This document shows, one piece after another, positions 35,335-44,467 of a DNA stretch of 64,000 nucleotides; position 1 is the stretch's first letter, and each line of letters starts with the position of its first letter. The DNA comes from Desulfomonile tiedjei (GTDB lineage: Bacteria > Desulfobacterota > Desulfomonilia > Desulfomonilales > Desulfomonilaceae): NCBI GenBank assembly GCA_016212925.1, contig JACRDF010000024.1, positions 33,636 to 97,635 on the forward strand, written 5' to 3'. The translations under genes were made by a program, and so were the position numbers. The notes beneath the pieces were generated by a model. That model saw only the letters and a program-made list of their open reading frames with translations, was not told the DNA's origin and made no database searches.

Positions 35335-36701
35335 ATGTATGTGTACCCTACTGGGGATTGTTCCTGTTTGCGTTCGATGAGCGCATTCACGACCGAATCG
35401 AAGATGGATTGCGCTCCACGATATCCTACATGAAGAGTTCGGTGGCCACCGAAACGGTCGTGAATCGGGAAGCCCACTCGAATGAGCGGGACGTTCCAGC
35501 GCCTCGCCAAATGGTAGCCTTTGCTGTTTCCAACGAGGAGGTCGGGATGGAGTTCCTCTGCTTCTTCGGCTATCTCGTAGAAGTCCATTCCGTCCCTGAT
35601 CACAGGCAATTCAATGTCGAACTCGTCGAGGACCGCATGGATGGATTGCTCGAACCGACCTGTACGCGAACCTGTGGCGCACAGAACCGGTTTTATGCCG
35701 ATCTCCGCAAGAAATGAGGTCAGTCCGACCACCAAATCTGCTTCGCCGTAAACAACCGCTCGTTTGCCGGCCACGTACTTGTGGCCATCCACGAATGAGT
35801 CGATGAGGCGTCCCCGTTCAAGCGCGTGCCGCTCGGGAATCGCTCGGCCCGAAATTTCCTCCAGCACCGAGAAGAAGCAATCCGATTCTCGGAGTCCGAT
35901 TGGGGTCCCAAGCGAATGCAAAGGCACGTCGTATTCCTCTTCGAGCAGTCCTCCGGCGGTAACGTTTTTCGATAAGGTTCGCCCGAATTCGATGGCAGCC
36001 TTCGCTCCTCCCAAGGATTTGATTTCCTCGACAGGCGTTCCGCCTCTCGGGACCTTCTCGTATTCATCGAGCGCGGGCCCGTCCAGGGTCAGAGAAATAT
36101 CCGGCAGGATCGTGGCGGAAATCCCGAAATCGTCGAGGACTTCTTTCAAGTAGCGGATATCGGCAGGGGACACGAAGCCCGGGAATAATCCCACACCCTG
36201 ATGTTTGGGCCCGGCCTGGGCGAGCTGTTTCACCGACGCCTTGACCGCGGCGTGAAAACCTTCCATGTGACTACCGGAGTAACTCGGTGTTGCAACCGTC
36301 ACGATTTCAGGATCGCCGTGCTGATTCAGTAAGTCCGAGAATTCACGCTTGAATTCGGCAACGATCCCAGGCACGTCGTCACCGATGGTTTCCGTAAGGC
36401 AGGTCGTTGCTATGCCGATCAGGCCCGCTCGATATTTGGTCATCACGTTTCGGATACCGAGCTTGAGATTCGGCCCGCCTCCGTACACCGCGTGCTTCTC
36501 GCCGAGTGACGAAGACGCGATGTCCATCGGCTCCCTGAAATGGCTGATAATATATCGTCTCATATAGGTGGCGCAGCCTTGAGAGCCGTGCAGGTACGGC
36601 ACAGCGCCCTCTATCCCGCGAAATGCCAGGCATGCGCCAAGCGGTTTGCAAAGCTTGCATGCGTTGGTCGTGGAAACGTAAGGTGCAGCGTTGGTTTTCA
36701 T
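35331..36701 (-). CDS. nifN: Nitrogenase cofactor scaffold protein NifN
   Basis: I use the ATG at 36701, which overlaps the nifE stop (ATGA); this gives 456 aa. NifN pairs with NifE as the scaffold on which FeMo-co matures. It has the NifK-like pattern: NACKLCKPLGACLAFRGIEGAVPYLHGSQGCATYMRRY near the N-terminus and TTCLTETIGDDVPGI later. The C-terminal half has HDRFGGHRTLHVGYRG, as in NifK/NifN. Coupled translation through both overlaps (nifE-nifN and nifN-nifB) fits the stoichiometry needed for NifEN. The longer upstream frame is not favoured because it would overlap nifE by about 80 nt. Confidence 0.95.
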   Translation of the reverse strand: MKTNAAPYVSTTNACKLCKPLGACLAFRGIEGAVPYLHGSQGCATYMRRYIISHFREPMDIASSSLGEKHAVYGGGPNLKLGIRNVMTKYRAGLIGIATTCLTETIGDDVPGIVAEFKREFSDLLNQHGDPEIVTVATPSYSGSHMEGFHAAVKASVKQLAQAGPKHQGVGLFPGFVSPADIRYLKEVLDDFGISATILPDISLTLDGPALDEYEKVPRGGTPVEEIKSLGGAKAAIEFGRTLSKNVTAGGLLEEEYDVPLHSLGTPIGLRESDCFFSVLEEISGRAIPERHALERGRLIDSFVDGHKYVAGKRAVVYGEADLVVGLTSFLAEIGIKPVLCATGSRTGRFEQSIHAVLDEFDIELPVIRDGMDFYEIAEEAEELHPDLLVGNSKGYHLARRWNVPLIRVGFPIHDRFGGHRTLHVGYRGAQSIFDSVVNALIERKQEQSPVGYTYI

Positions 36702-38095
36702 TTCGCCTGCCCTCCCCTGCGATCGGCATTCCTCAAGAGTTCTCGCTTGCCTGCTTTTCGCGGCACGAATCGCCAAACCGGGCTCGTCACTGACGCGTGA
36801 ACCTCGCGAGCGAAGTTCACCATGCCGACGAATCCTTCCAGCGCTTCCTTGCGCTCATGATTGTGGTCGCAGAACCCGACCCCCAGCTTGAATGCTATCG
36901 GCCTTTCCTTTACGCCGCCTACGAAGATGTCCACGTCCTTCTCTTGCAGAAACGCCGAGAGTTCCAGCGGGTTGGAATCATCCACAATGATGGTGCCTTC
37001 ATCCGTAATTTCGCTGAGTTCTCGGTAGTCCTCCTCCGTCCCGGTCTGTGAACCGACCAGCACGACGTCCATGCCGATAATCCTGAAAGCCTTGACCAAG
37101 GAAAAGGCCTTGAAAGCACCACCCACGTAAATCGCGGCTTTCTTTCCTTCAAGGTCTCGCCTATACCTGAGTAATTCAGGGTACATGCGATCGAGTTCTT
37201 CCTTGACCAGCGCCTTGGTCCGGTCGAGGATTTCCGGGTCCAACTCGAGAAAGAAGCGGGCCACTTTGTAAAGGGATTCGGCCATGTCTTCCACGCCGAA
37301 ATAGGAAACCCTCATGAATGGAGTGCCGTACGCTTCGTTCATCATATGAGCCAAATCCATGGTCGAACCCGAACATTGCACGACATTGAGCCCGGCGCCG
37401 TGCGCTCGCCGAATGTCTGCGACGCGGCCGTCTCCTGTGATGTTTGCGACTACTTGCAGCCCCATGCGCTCGAAGTATTCCCGGATGATCCAAATTTCAC
37501 CCGCGAGGTTGAAATCACCGAGGATGTTTACGCTCAGCCGCGAGATTTCCGACGTGTCGCCGGTCCCCATCAGGCTAAACATCGCCTTGCACGCCGCGTT
37601 GTACCCGGCTCGTTTGTTCCCTTTGAACCCCTCCGATTGCACCGGCAGCACAGGAATACCCGTTTCCTTAGAAACACGTTTGCAGACTGCTTCCAGATCG
37701 TCGCCGATGATGCCGACGATGCACGTGGAGTAAACGAACGCTGCCTTGGGGTCGTGGCGCTCGATGAGTTCCAGCAGCGCTCGTTCCAGCTTTTGCTCGC
37801 CGCCGAAGATGACGTCCTGTTCCTGCAAGTCCGTGGAGAAACTCAACCGATGCAAGGCCGGTCCTGACGACAGTGCCCCGCGAATGTCCCAGGTGTATGC
37901 GGCGCATCCTATTGGTCCGTGCACCAGGTGCAGAGCATCGGCTATGGGATAGAGGACCACCCTGGAGCCACAGAAGACGCATGCCCTTTGGCTTACCGCG
38001 CCTGCGAGGCTGTCCTTGTCGCAGGTCATCTGGAAAGGTTGTTCACCCTTCCGATGGATTTGGCCTTTTCGTTCGTCGAACACTGCTGTTTTCAT
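36698..38095 (-). CDS. nifE: Nitrogenase cofactor scaffold protein NifE
   Basis: From the ATG at 38095 the protein is 465 aa and starts MKTAVFDERKGQIHRKGEQPF. It is NifD-like: RACVFCGSRVVLYPIADALHLVHGPIGCAAYTWDIRG near residues 38-73 and FVYSTCIVGIIGDD near 125 bear the cluster-ligand cysteines. VQCSGSTMDLAHMM occupies the region of the NifD cofactor-Cys loop. Its partner is NifN. An upstream in-frame extension of 40 residues is translated repeat DNA (38125-38202) and should not be included. Confidence 0.95.
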   Translation of the reverse strand: MKTAVFDERKGQIHRKGEQPFQMTCDKDSLAGAVSQRACVFCGSRVVLYPIADALHLVHGPIGCAAYTWDIRGALSSGPALHRLSFSTDLQEQDVIFGGEQKLERALLELIERHDPKAAFVYSTCIVGIIGDDLEAVCKRVSKETGIPVLPVQSEGFKGNKRAGYNAACKAMFSLMGTGDTSEISRLSVNILGDFNLAGEIWIIREYFERMGLQVVANITGDGRVADIRRAHGAGLNVVQCSGSTMDLAHMMNEAYGTPFMRVSYFGVEDMAESLYKVARFFLELDPEILDRTKALVKEELDRMYPELLRYRRDLEGKKAAIYVGGAFKAFSLVKAFRIIGMDVVLVGSQTGTEEDYRELSEITDEGTIIVDDSNPLELSAFLQEKDVDIFVGGVKERPIAFKLGVGFCDHNHERKEALEGFVGMVNFAREVHASVTSPVWRFVPRKAGKRELLRNADRRGGQAK

Positions 38096-38124
38096 CGTTT
38101 TAGTTCCCAGGGCAATTTGCTTTT

Positions 38125-38202
38125 GTACGGCGCGGACCCCCGTGTCCGCCCTTGGGTGAATACGTCCGCGTTGTTTGGGCAGGCACGGGGGCCTGCCCCT
38201 AC
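38125..38202. repeat. GTAGGGGC-family palindrome between ferredoxin gene and nifE
   Basis: It runs from GTACGGCGCGGACCCCCGTG to GGCACGGGGGCCTGCCCCTAC with two palindromic cores (GCGGACCCCCGTGTCCGC; GGCAGGCACGGGGGCCTGCC). It fills most of the gap before nifE. Confidence 0.75.
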
Positions 38203-38234
38203 CTCCCTCGGACACTCTTTCCCAAGGGGGCCTT

Positions 38235-38537
38235 TCAGGTCAGCAGATACTTCTCGGCAGGCTTGCCCTCTTCCAAAGCGTCCAGGATCTCATCCACATC
38301 CTCCGTGCTATTAACACCGCGGTACCAGTGTCCTTGCGGATAGACGACCATCACAGGCCCTTCCTCGCAGAGGTTCAGGCAGCCGGTGCTGGACACCATC
38401 GCGTTCAGGCCGCGGTCGGCCAGTTCTTCTTGCATATAAGGGATCAGTTGGAGGGATTCCTTCTTGATACATTTGCCTTTGGCTTCAGTTCCGCGAAAAC
38501 TCGCACACACGAAAATATGATGATCCGGTTTTTGCAT
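38235..38537 (-). CDS. Thioredoxin-like [2Fe-2S] ferredoxin in the nif operon
   Basis: The 100-aa protein has four cysteines at 11, 23, 53 and 57 in a C-x11-C-x29-C-x3-C arrangement, typical of thioredoxin-like (Shethna-type) [2Fe-2S] ferredoxins. The surrounding motifs HIFVC and SSTGCLNLCEEGPVMVVYP fit. Such ferredoxins occur in nif clusters of Clostridium, Azotobacter (FeSII-like or FdI-type partners) and sulfate reducers. They may donate electrons to nitrogenase or cofactor assembly, or shield nitrogenase. Here it lies between nifK and nifE on the same strand. Its upstream gap (38538-38800) contains repeats. Confidence 0.88.
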   Translation of the reverse strand: MQKPDHHIFVCASFRGTEAKGKCIKKESLQLIPYMQEELADRGLNAMVSSTGCLNLCEEGPVMVVYPQGHWYRGVNSTEDVDEILDALEEGKPAEKYLLT

Positions 38538-38615
38538 CGCTCTTGTCCTTTCGACTGACAGCTCTCATCGGAGTGCCATGTTTGAATTTCGGTAAAGATG
38601 AGGCACAGGGCCCAT

Positions 38616-38756
38616 GTAGGGGCGCTTCGAGAAGCGCCCTGATTGCGGGCGGTTCACGAACCGCCCCTACGGCGTGTCGGGCCTGTTACAGGACAGTTTC
38701 CAGTTTTGAGACGGCCTCCACGGCTCGCCCACGGGCGACATATATGTCGCCCCTAC
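38616..38756. repeat. Two adjacent GTAGGGGC-family palindromes downstream of nifK
   Basis: 38616-38670 has two palindromic cores (GCGCTTCGAGAAGCGC; GGCGGTTCACGAACCGCC) between conserved feet. 38733-38756 has GGGCGACATATATGTCGCCC followed by the same foot. They lie within the operon, after the nifK stop and before the ferredoxin gene. Confidence 0.8.
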
Positions 38757-38800
38757 AGGTGGTCCCATTCGTGTGACCTGAACGGATATCGCCCACCGTT

Positions 38801-40177
38801 TTACATCACCAGTTCAAAGCTCTCTTCGGGGGCGTCTCGGTCCTGGCGATCCAGGATCACGTCCAAGATCTTTTCCAGCAGACGCATGCCCCCGCGATAT
38901 CCGACCGTCGGGAAGTAGCTGTGACCGATGCGATCCAGAATAGGAAAGCCGAAACGCACCAACGGGATGTCCTCATCGCGGGCGATGTACTTCATGTAGG
39001 TGTTGCCCATAAGCAAATCCACCGGTTCGTTCTTGATCCACTGATGCAGCAGAAACATGTCGCCGGGAGCGCTTACATTCACAGGGTGAGGCACATCCCG
39101 CGTGATCTCCCTGATTCGAGTTTCGAATTTCTTCGCGGTTGTGCCGGTCACGATGTGGATGGGCCACATGTCGATGGAGACCAGGAATTCGGTGAGCGCT
39201 ATGAGCTGGTCGGGGTCGCCTGCTAACGCCACTTTTCTGCCATAGAAGTACTGGTGCATGTCGGTGATGATGTCCAACAACTGTCCTCGTTCTTCATTGA
39301 GGATGTCGGGAACATTGGTACCGGCGGTTTTTCTCAGGGTGTCCACAAACCGGTCTGTGGCCTTGAATCCAATGGGCAGGTCGAGGATTTCGCAGTGCAC
39401 ATTGAACTTGGCGTCCAGCGCTCGTGCCGCGGGCCCCGAAGCCATGCGCCCCAGACCGATAGTGGCCATGCTGTCTCCGGTCGTCTTCAGGGCCTCGACG
39501 GTCACGCCGCCTTTGGGGAACATCTCGTATTTCCCGGTCTGAGGCCGGTTGAGCACCCCCGACGTGTCGGGAAACAGAACCGTCCGGATCCCCATCACAT
39601 CCGCGAGGCGTTTGATTTCCTCCATATCGGACGGTTCCACGTAACCGGGGACGATGTTGATCTGGTCGATCTTCTTCCCGTTGGACTGTGCGAAGTAATC
39701 CACCATGGCCTTGGTCATGTTGGCAAATCCGGTCACATGCGTTCCCACGTAACTGGGCGTGTTCACATGGATGACGAACTTGCCGCTGGGGATTTTCCCG
39801 TCCGCCTCGGCTTTGCGAGCGATCTGCGGTATGTCGTCACCGATGGTTTCCGACAAACACGTGGTGTGAACCGCGATCACGTCCGGCTCGTAGATGGTGA
39901 AGATGTTGTCGATGGCCTGCACCAGATTGGCCTGGCCGCCGAACACCGACGCGCCTTCAGTGAAGGAACTGGTCGCAGCCATCACCGGCTCTTTGTAATG
40001 GCGTGTGAGAGTGCTCCGGTGATATGCGCAGCATCCCTGCGAACCATGACTGTGCGGAAGGCAGCCGTGAATGCCCAAAGCTGCATACATGGCGCCGATG
40101 GGCTGGCATGTCTTGGCCGGGTTGATGGTCAACGCTTTGCGCTGATTGATTTCTTTCGGTGTATGTCGCAGTAACAT
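38801..40177 (-). CDS. nifK: Nitrogenase molybdenum-iron protein beta chain
   Basis: The 458-aa protein has the P-cluster ligands Cys24 (AKTCQPIGAMYAALGIHGC), Cys49 (HGSQGCCAYHR) and Cys107 (HTTCLSETIGDD). It is shorter at the N-terminus than the Azotobacter chain (about 520 aa), as usual for anaerobe-type NifK. GFANMTKAMVDYF and HSYFPTVGYRGGMRLLEKILD are family landmarks. With NifD it forms the catalytic heterotetramer. The 241-nt gap to nifD contains repeat family A copy 2, so beta-chain synthesis may be set partly by that structure. Confidence 0.97.
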   Translation of the reverse strand: MLLRHTPKEINQRKALTINPAKTCQPIGAMYAALGIHGCLPHSHGSQGCCAYHRSTLTRHYKEPVMAATSSFTEGASVFGGQANLVQAIDNIFTIYEPDVIAVHTTCLSETIGDDIPQIARKAEADGKIPSGKFVIHVNTPSYVGTHVTGFANMTKAMVDYFAQSNGKKIDQINIVPGYVEPSDMEEIKRLADVMGIRTVLFPDTSGVLNRPQTGKYEMFPKGGVTVEALKTTGDSMATIGLGRMASGPAARALDAKFNVHCEILDLPIGFKATDRFVDTLRKTAGTNVPDILNEERGQLLDIITDMHQYFYGRKVALAGDPDQLIALTEFLVSIDMWPIHIVTGTTAKKFETRIREITRDVPHPVNVSAPGDMFLLHQWIKNEPVDLLMGNTYMKYIARDEDIPLVRFGFPILDRIGHSYFPTVGYRGGMRLLEKILDVILDRQDRDAPEESFELVM

Positions 40178-40281
40178 TGGTCTGTTCCTTCCTAGGGCTG
40201 GTGCGAATACTTTTCAAGCAGTGGATTTCCGGAAAAAACTTCTTTATGTAGAAGGCCTTTCCTGGGCCTCTTCAAAAAGGT

Positions 40282-40401
40282 CTATATTCTGCCCGCTTGG
40301 CAGGTTCCGCCTTGGGCGGAGGTGGCCAAGCGGACATGATATGGAAGTTTTTGGAGAGGGGCTCGGGGAGGAACCTTTTTACAAAAAGGTTCTCCCCGCT
40401 C
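40282..40401 (-). repeat. Repeat family A, copy 2: between nifD and nifK
   Basis: Read on the minus strand, a hairpin (40365-40397, GGGGAGAACCTTTTT / AAAAAGGTTCCTCCCC) begins 21 nt after the nifD stop. It is followed by CTCCAAAAACTTCCATATC and a second palindrome (CCGCTTGGCC ... GGCAAGCGG-like). The orientation relative to transcription is the same as for the other two copies. The two hairpin arms carry compensatory changes relative to copies 1 and 3 (AACC/GGTT in place of GACC/GGTC). Confidence 0.85.
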
Positions 40402-40418
40402 TTTCCTCTTCCTCATTC

Positions 40419-42074
40419 TCAATCACAGGCGTACTTGGCTGCTAGTTCGGGGTTTTCTTGCCAGGGCGCCTTGAGGTACTTCCATACCTGGCTGTTGACC
40501 ATGCGATCGATTTCCCGGTAGAAGTTAATAGCGCCCCTGAAGCCCGCGTATGGTCCGCCGGAATCGTAGCTGTGGAGCTGCTTCATTGGGATGCCTTTCT
40601 TCTGCACCGCGAATTTCTCCTTGATGCCCGCGCAGAAGATGGCCGGCTTGTAGATGTCGATGAGCCGGTCCGTTTCGTACTGGCTGATATCGTCAACGAC
40701 CAGAGTCCTCTCCGGCATCTCACGCATCATGCCGTCGTAGTCTTTGAACCGGAATCCCTTCGCCGCGAGCCGTTCCACGTCCTCTGCGGTCTTGCGCGGG
40801 CGGAATCTTTCCGGATCGGGGTGGACTTCCAACTCCTCGATGTTACGGCTGTCCGCATCCACCTTTAGGAACGGCAGCACGTGACGGCCCTCGTAGTCGT
40901 CACGATGTGCGAATTCGTACCCCGCGGATATGGTCTTCATGCCGATTTCTCGGAAAAGCTCCTGGTAGTGGTGAGCCCGTGAGCCCCCAACAAAGAGCAT
41001 GGCCACTTTTCCTTCGCATCGTGCCCGAACTTCTTCCCGCACCTTCTCGACTTCAGGCATTTCCCGGGCGATGACCGCTTCGACACGTTCGCTGAGTTCC
41101 GGATCTTCAAAGTAGTTGGCGATCTTACGGAGCGACTTTGCCGCGGCTTCGGCCCCGATGAAATTGATCTTTACCCAGGGTATTCCGAACTTTGTCTCCA
41201 TCATTTCAGCTACATAGTTAATGGAGCGGTGGCACATGATGGTGTTGAGATCGGCCGTGTGAGCATTGGCAAACTGGTCGTAGGTGGAATTGCCGCTGAA
41301 TGTAGACACCACGGTGATTCCGCAATCGTCCAGGATGCGGTCGAGTTCAAAAGCGTCGCCGCCGATGTTGTATTCGCCGAGCAGGTTGATCTTGAATTTG
41401 CCTTCCTTGACATTGTCGTTCAAGCCGACAACGTGAGTGAAAATGCCGTTGTTGGCGATATGGTGCCCCGCGGACTGGCTCACGCCCTTGTAACCTTCGC
41501 AACTAAACCCGAAGACATTGATACCGAGCTTTTCCTTCATCTCGCGGGCAACAGAGTGGACGTCGTCGCCGATGAGCCCCACCGGGCAGGTGGCGAATAT
41601 GCTGATGGCTTTGGGCTTGAACAGATCGTACGCTTCCTGGATGGCTGCCCGGAGCTTCTTCTCGCCGCCGAACACTATGTCTTCTTCCTGCATGTCCGTG
41701 GAGAAGCAGTACGTCATGAAGTTTTCATCTTCCGGCCCGTTGGTACGGGTCTGGTTGCGCCGCGTGAGCCAGCTGTAGAAGCCGCACCCGATAGGCCCGT
41801 GCGTGATGTTCACTATGTCACGAGTAGGCCCCAGGATAACTCCCTTGCAGCCTGCGTACGTGCAGCCCCGCTGGGTGATGATCCCTGGAATGGTGCGAGT
41901 GTTGGCTCCGATTTCCTGAGCCTCCAGCTCCGGACCTATCTCATTGACGATGATTTGCTTGGCCCGTTTACGAGCCACCTTGGTCGGGACTTTTCTCAGT
42001 AGTTCCTGTTTCACCTCGTGGGGATCAATGGCTTCGACCCCGAGGTTTGTGGTTTCTTCTTTAAGTACTTTCAT
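40419..42074 (-). CDS. nifD: Nitrogenase molybdenum-iron protein alpha chain
   Basis: From the ATG at 42074 the protein is 551 aa. P-cluster ligands are Cys71 (QRGCTYAGCKG), Cys97 (GPIGCGFYSW) and Cys163 (ATCPVGLIGDD). FeMo-co ligands are Cys281 (TIMCHRS) and His501 (QLHSYDSGGPYAGFRG). A segment of about 55 residues (396-452, LKVDADSRNIEELEVHPDPE onward) is absent from Azotobacter-type NifD but is typical of clostridial, methanogen and other anaerobe proteins. Upstream in-frame codons are translated repeat and are excluded. No AnfG/VnfG subunit gene follows, so this is the Mo enzyme. Confidence 0.97.
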   Translation of the reverse strand: MKVLKEETTNLGVEAIDPHEVKQELLRKVPTKVARKRAKQIIVNEIGPELEAQEIGANTRTIPGIITQRGCTYAGCKGVILGPTRDIVNITHGPIGCGFYSWLTRRNQTRTNGPEDENFMTYCFSTDMQEEDIVFGGEKKLRAAIQEAYDLFKPKAISIFATCPVGLIGDDVHSVAREMKEKLGINVFGFSCEGYKGVSQSAGHHIANNGIFTHVVGLNDNVKEGKFKINLLGEYNIGGDAFELDRILDDCGITVVSTFSGNSTYDQFANAHTADLNTIMCHRSINYVAEMMETKFGIPWVKINFIGAEAAAKSLRKIANYFEDPELSERVEAVIAREMPEVEKVREEVRARCEGKVAMLFVGGSRAHHYQELFREIGMKTISAGYEFAHRDDYEGRHVLPFLKVDADSRNIEELEVHPDPERFRPRKTAEDVERLAAKGFRFKDYDGMMREMPERTLVVDDISQYETDRLIDIYKPAIFCAGIKEKFAVQKKGIPMKQLHSYDSGGPYAGFRGAINFYREIDRMVNSQVWKYLKAPWQENPELAAKYACD

Positions 42075-42235
42075 GGTGTTCTCCGTTAACAAACAACCCG
42101 TGCATCGGTTGAAGCCTGCGGCCGTCGGCAGGCTGGAAAGCCTGCCCCACAAGGGGAGAGGCTGATGACCTATTGAAATCACCCCCCATGCCCCTTGAAA
42201 ACTAAGGCCAATGAGTCCGCGTGCCCTCTGCAAAA

Positions 42236-42352
42236 GTTTTATATCCTGTTCGCTGGTCAGCTTCCGCCAGCGGAAGCGGAACAGCGAACCATGATAGAAA
42301 AGTTTTTGGGGAGGGGTGCGGGGAGGGACCTTTTTACAAAAAGGTCCTCCCC
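42236..42352 (-). repeat. Repeat family A, copy 3: between nifI2 and nifD
   Basis: On the minus strand the hairpin (42320-42352) begins 13 nt after the nifI2 stop, followed by a second palindrome with TTCGCTG/CAGCGAA arms. The rest of the gap to nifD (42075-42235) contains a short repeat of the GCAGGCTGGAAAGCCTGCCCCAC type (42130-42152). Confidence 0.85.
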
Positions 42353-42365
42353 GGAAATTCTTTCC

Positions 42366-42746
42366 TCACGCGTCGTCCAGGACGGTGTCACCGCCTTCGC
42401 TGGTCCGGACGCTGAAGGAGTCCATGACCGGCATGACGAAGATCTTGCCGTCACCGGACTTGCCGGTTTGATTGATTTCGATGATGGTTTGCACCGTCTT
42501 CGGCACCAGCTTGTCCCGCACCACTATGACCAGCAGCCGCTTGGGAATGAGCCGTTGGCTCTGCCCCAGCTGCGCTATGGCTTCTTCGTAACCCTTTTCC
42601 GCGCCTTCCAAGAGGCTGTAATCCACCAGGCCTTTGCCTCTGCCCAGCACATCTTTGGCGGTCATGGAAGATATGCCCACATCGGAAAGCGCCTGCCTGG
42701 TTTTGTTCATCATGTTCATGCGGATGATGGCCATGACTTCTTTCAT
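42366..42746 (-). CDS. nifI2: PII-like nitrogenase regulator NifI2
   Basis: The 126-aa protein is a GlnB/PII relative. It starts MKEVMAIIRMNMMNKTRQAL after GAGGTGA and has the extended T-loop typical of NifI2, including DYSLLEGAEKGYEEA, instead of the uridylylated Tyr loop of GlnB. The C-terminal GKSGDGKIFVMPVMDSFSVRT is the PII nucleotide-binding end. NifI1 and NifI2 form a complex that binds NifDK and blocks NifH docking when 2-oxoglutarate is low (known from Methanococcus). The start overlaps the nifI1 stop by 4 nt. Confidence 0.93.
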   Translation of the reverse strand: MKEVMAIIRMNMMNKTRQALSDVGISSMTAKDVLGRGKGLVDYSLLEGAEKGYEEAIAQLGQSQRLIPKRLLVIVVRDKLVPKTVQTIIEINQTGKSGDGKIFVMPVMDSFSVRTSEGGDTVLDDA

Positions 42747-43099
42747 ATCTTCACCTCTTCGGTCCCGCCGTCAGGGGTTTCCTTTATGCCCGAACTGATG
42801 GTGTAGACTTCTTCCACCGGGCTGACAAAGATCTTGCCGTCGCCGTAGGCGCCTTTGGCTCCGGTGCGTGCCGCCTTGATGACCGTCTTGATGACAAAAT
42901 CCTTGTCCTCGTTCGGCACCACGGTAATGAGCAGTTCCTTCGGGATTTCGTCATAGGTTATTTCGCCGATCTTTATGCCTCGCTGCTTGCCTCGGCCGAC
43001 CACCGACACCTTGGTCACCGCGGGAAAGCCGGCTTCCATCAACGCTGCCATCACCTCATCCACCTTGGTGGGCCTGACTATGGATCTGATCATGAACAT
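42743..43099 (-). CDS. nifI1: PII-like nitrogenase regulator NifI1
   Basis: I place the start at the ATG at 43099, 6 nt after GAGGTG (a GTG lies 9 nt upstream), giving 118 aa beginning MFMIRSIVRPTKVDEVMAAL. The T-loop region KVSVVGRGKQRGIKIGEITYDEIPKEL has the NifI1 character. The C-terminus AYGDGKIFVSPVEEVYTISSG is the PII signature. The last 15 residues are an acidic tail beyond the usual end. The position between nifH and nifD is diagnostic for NifI proteins. Function: ammonium switch-off of nitrogenase together with NifI2. Confidence 0.94.
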   Translation of the reverse strand: MFMIRSIVRPTKVDEVMAALMEAGFPAVTKVSVVGRGKQRGIKIGEITYDEIPKELLITVVPNEDKDFVIKTVIKAARTGAKGAYGDGKIFVSPVEEVYTISSGIKETPDGGTEEVKI

Positions 43100-43130
43100 T
43101 TCCGTCACCTCGTTTTGTTATGAGAAATCC

Positions 43131-43224
43131 TTCACCGCGGAGGTCGCGGAGAGCGCAGAGAGGAGATAGGGGCGCACGGCCGTGCGCCGCTACACTCGGC
43201 GTTCTCAGCGCACTCTGCGGTGAA
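43131..43224. repeat. Inverted-repeat element between nifH and nifI1 (TTCACCGCRGAG type)
   Basis: TTCACCGCGGAG at the left end faces CTCTGCGGTGAA at the right end. Inside lies a GTAGGGGC-type palindrome (GGGGCGCACGGCCGTGCGCC, 43168-43193). Related sequence occurs at 48510-48570 and 47205-47275. It is inserted within the nif operon without interrupting a gene. Confidence 0.75.
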
Positions 43225-43245
43225 TCTTCCCTGGGCCTCGAACGC

Positions 43246-44178
<933 letters not shown>

Positions 44179-44237
44179 TTAATTGGGAATGGCGAGGATA
44201 ACGGACGAGAAGGAGTTATGGCGAAGAAGCGACAATA

Positions 44238-44277
44238 TTTACAAAAATGTACATGAGGAATGTTACGTTTTTGTAAA
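44238..44277. promoter_or_regulatory. Candidate upstream activator site for nifH: long inverted repeat
   Basis: TTTACAAAAATGTAC and TTACGTTTTTGTAAA are inverse complements at 13 of 15 positions, separated by 10 bp. The centre lies about 130 bp upstream of the -24 box, the usual distance for an enhancer. It does not contain the classical NifA site TGT-N10-ACA. It could bind NifA in a variant form or another regulator. Confidence 0.5.
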
Positions 44278-44467
44278 TGGGACAAGCGAGTTAAGACATG
44301 AAGCCCGTGAAACGGGGGGATGAAAGTGGTATTCCGTTGACTAAGCGGCTGACCCGCAGCATATTCGAGACGGCATATCAGGCATAAGCAACCGAAGAAA
44401 CTGAGATATTGTCCCGATCATGCACTCGGCTCGGCAGTGTGCATTTGCCAAATTGGCAGGAATAACA

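Noticed and set aside
34195..35433. Open frame of 412 codons on the plus strand opposite nifB and the end of nifN
   Set aside because: It is antisense to well-conserved nif genes, has no recognisable domain and no ribosome site; GC-rich coding DNA often leaves long antisense frames.
39254..40174. Open frame of 306 codons on the plus strand opposite nifK
   Set aside because: Pure antisense shadow of nifK, which has all catalytic residues.
38801..42074. Alternative (V or Fe-only) nitrogenase
   Set aside because: There is no anfG/vnfG between the D and K genes, nifE and nifN are present, and modABC is nearby, all in favour of the Mo enzyme.
42075..42233. N-terminal extension of nifD (53 codons) and similar extensions of nifE and nifN
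   Set aside because: The extra residues are translated repeat DNA or overlap the preceding gene; the internal ATG codons match known protein starts.
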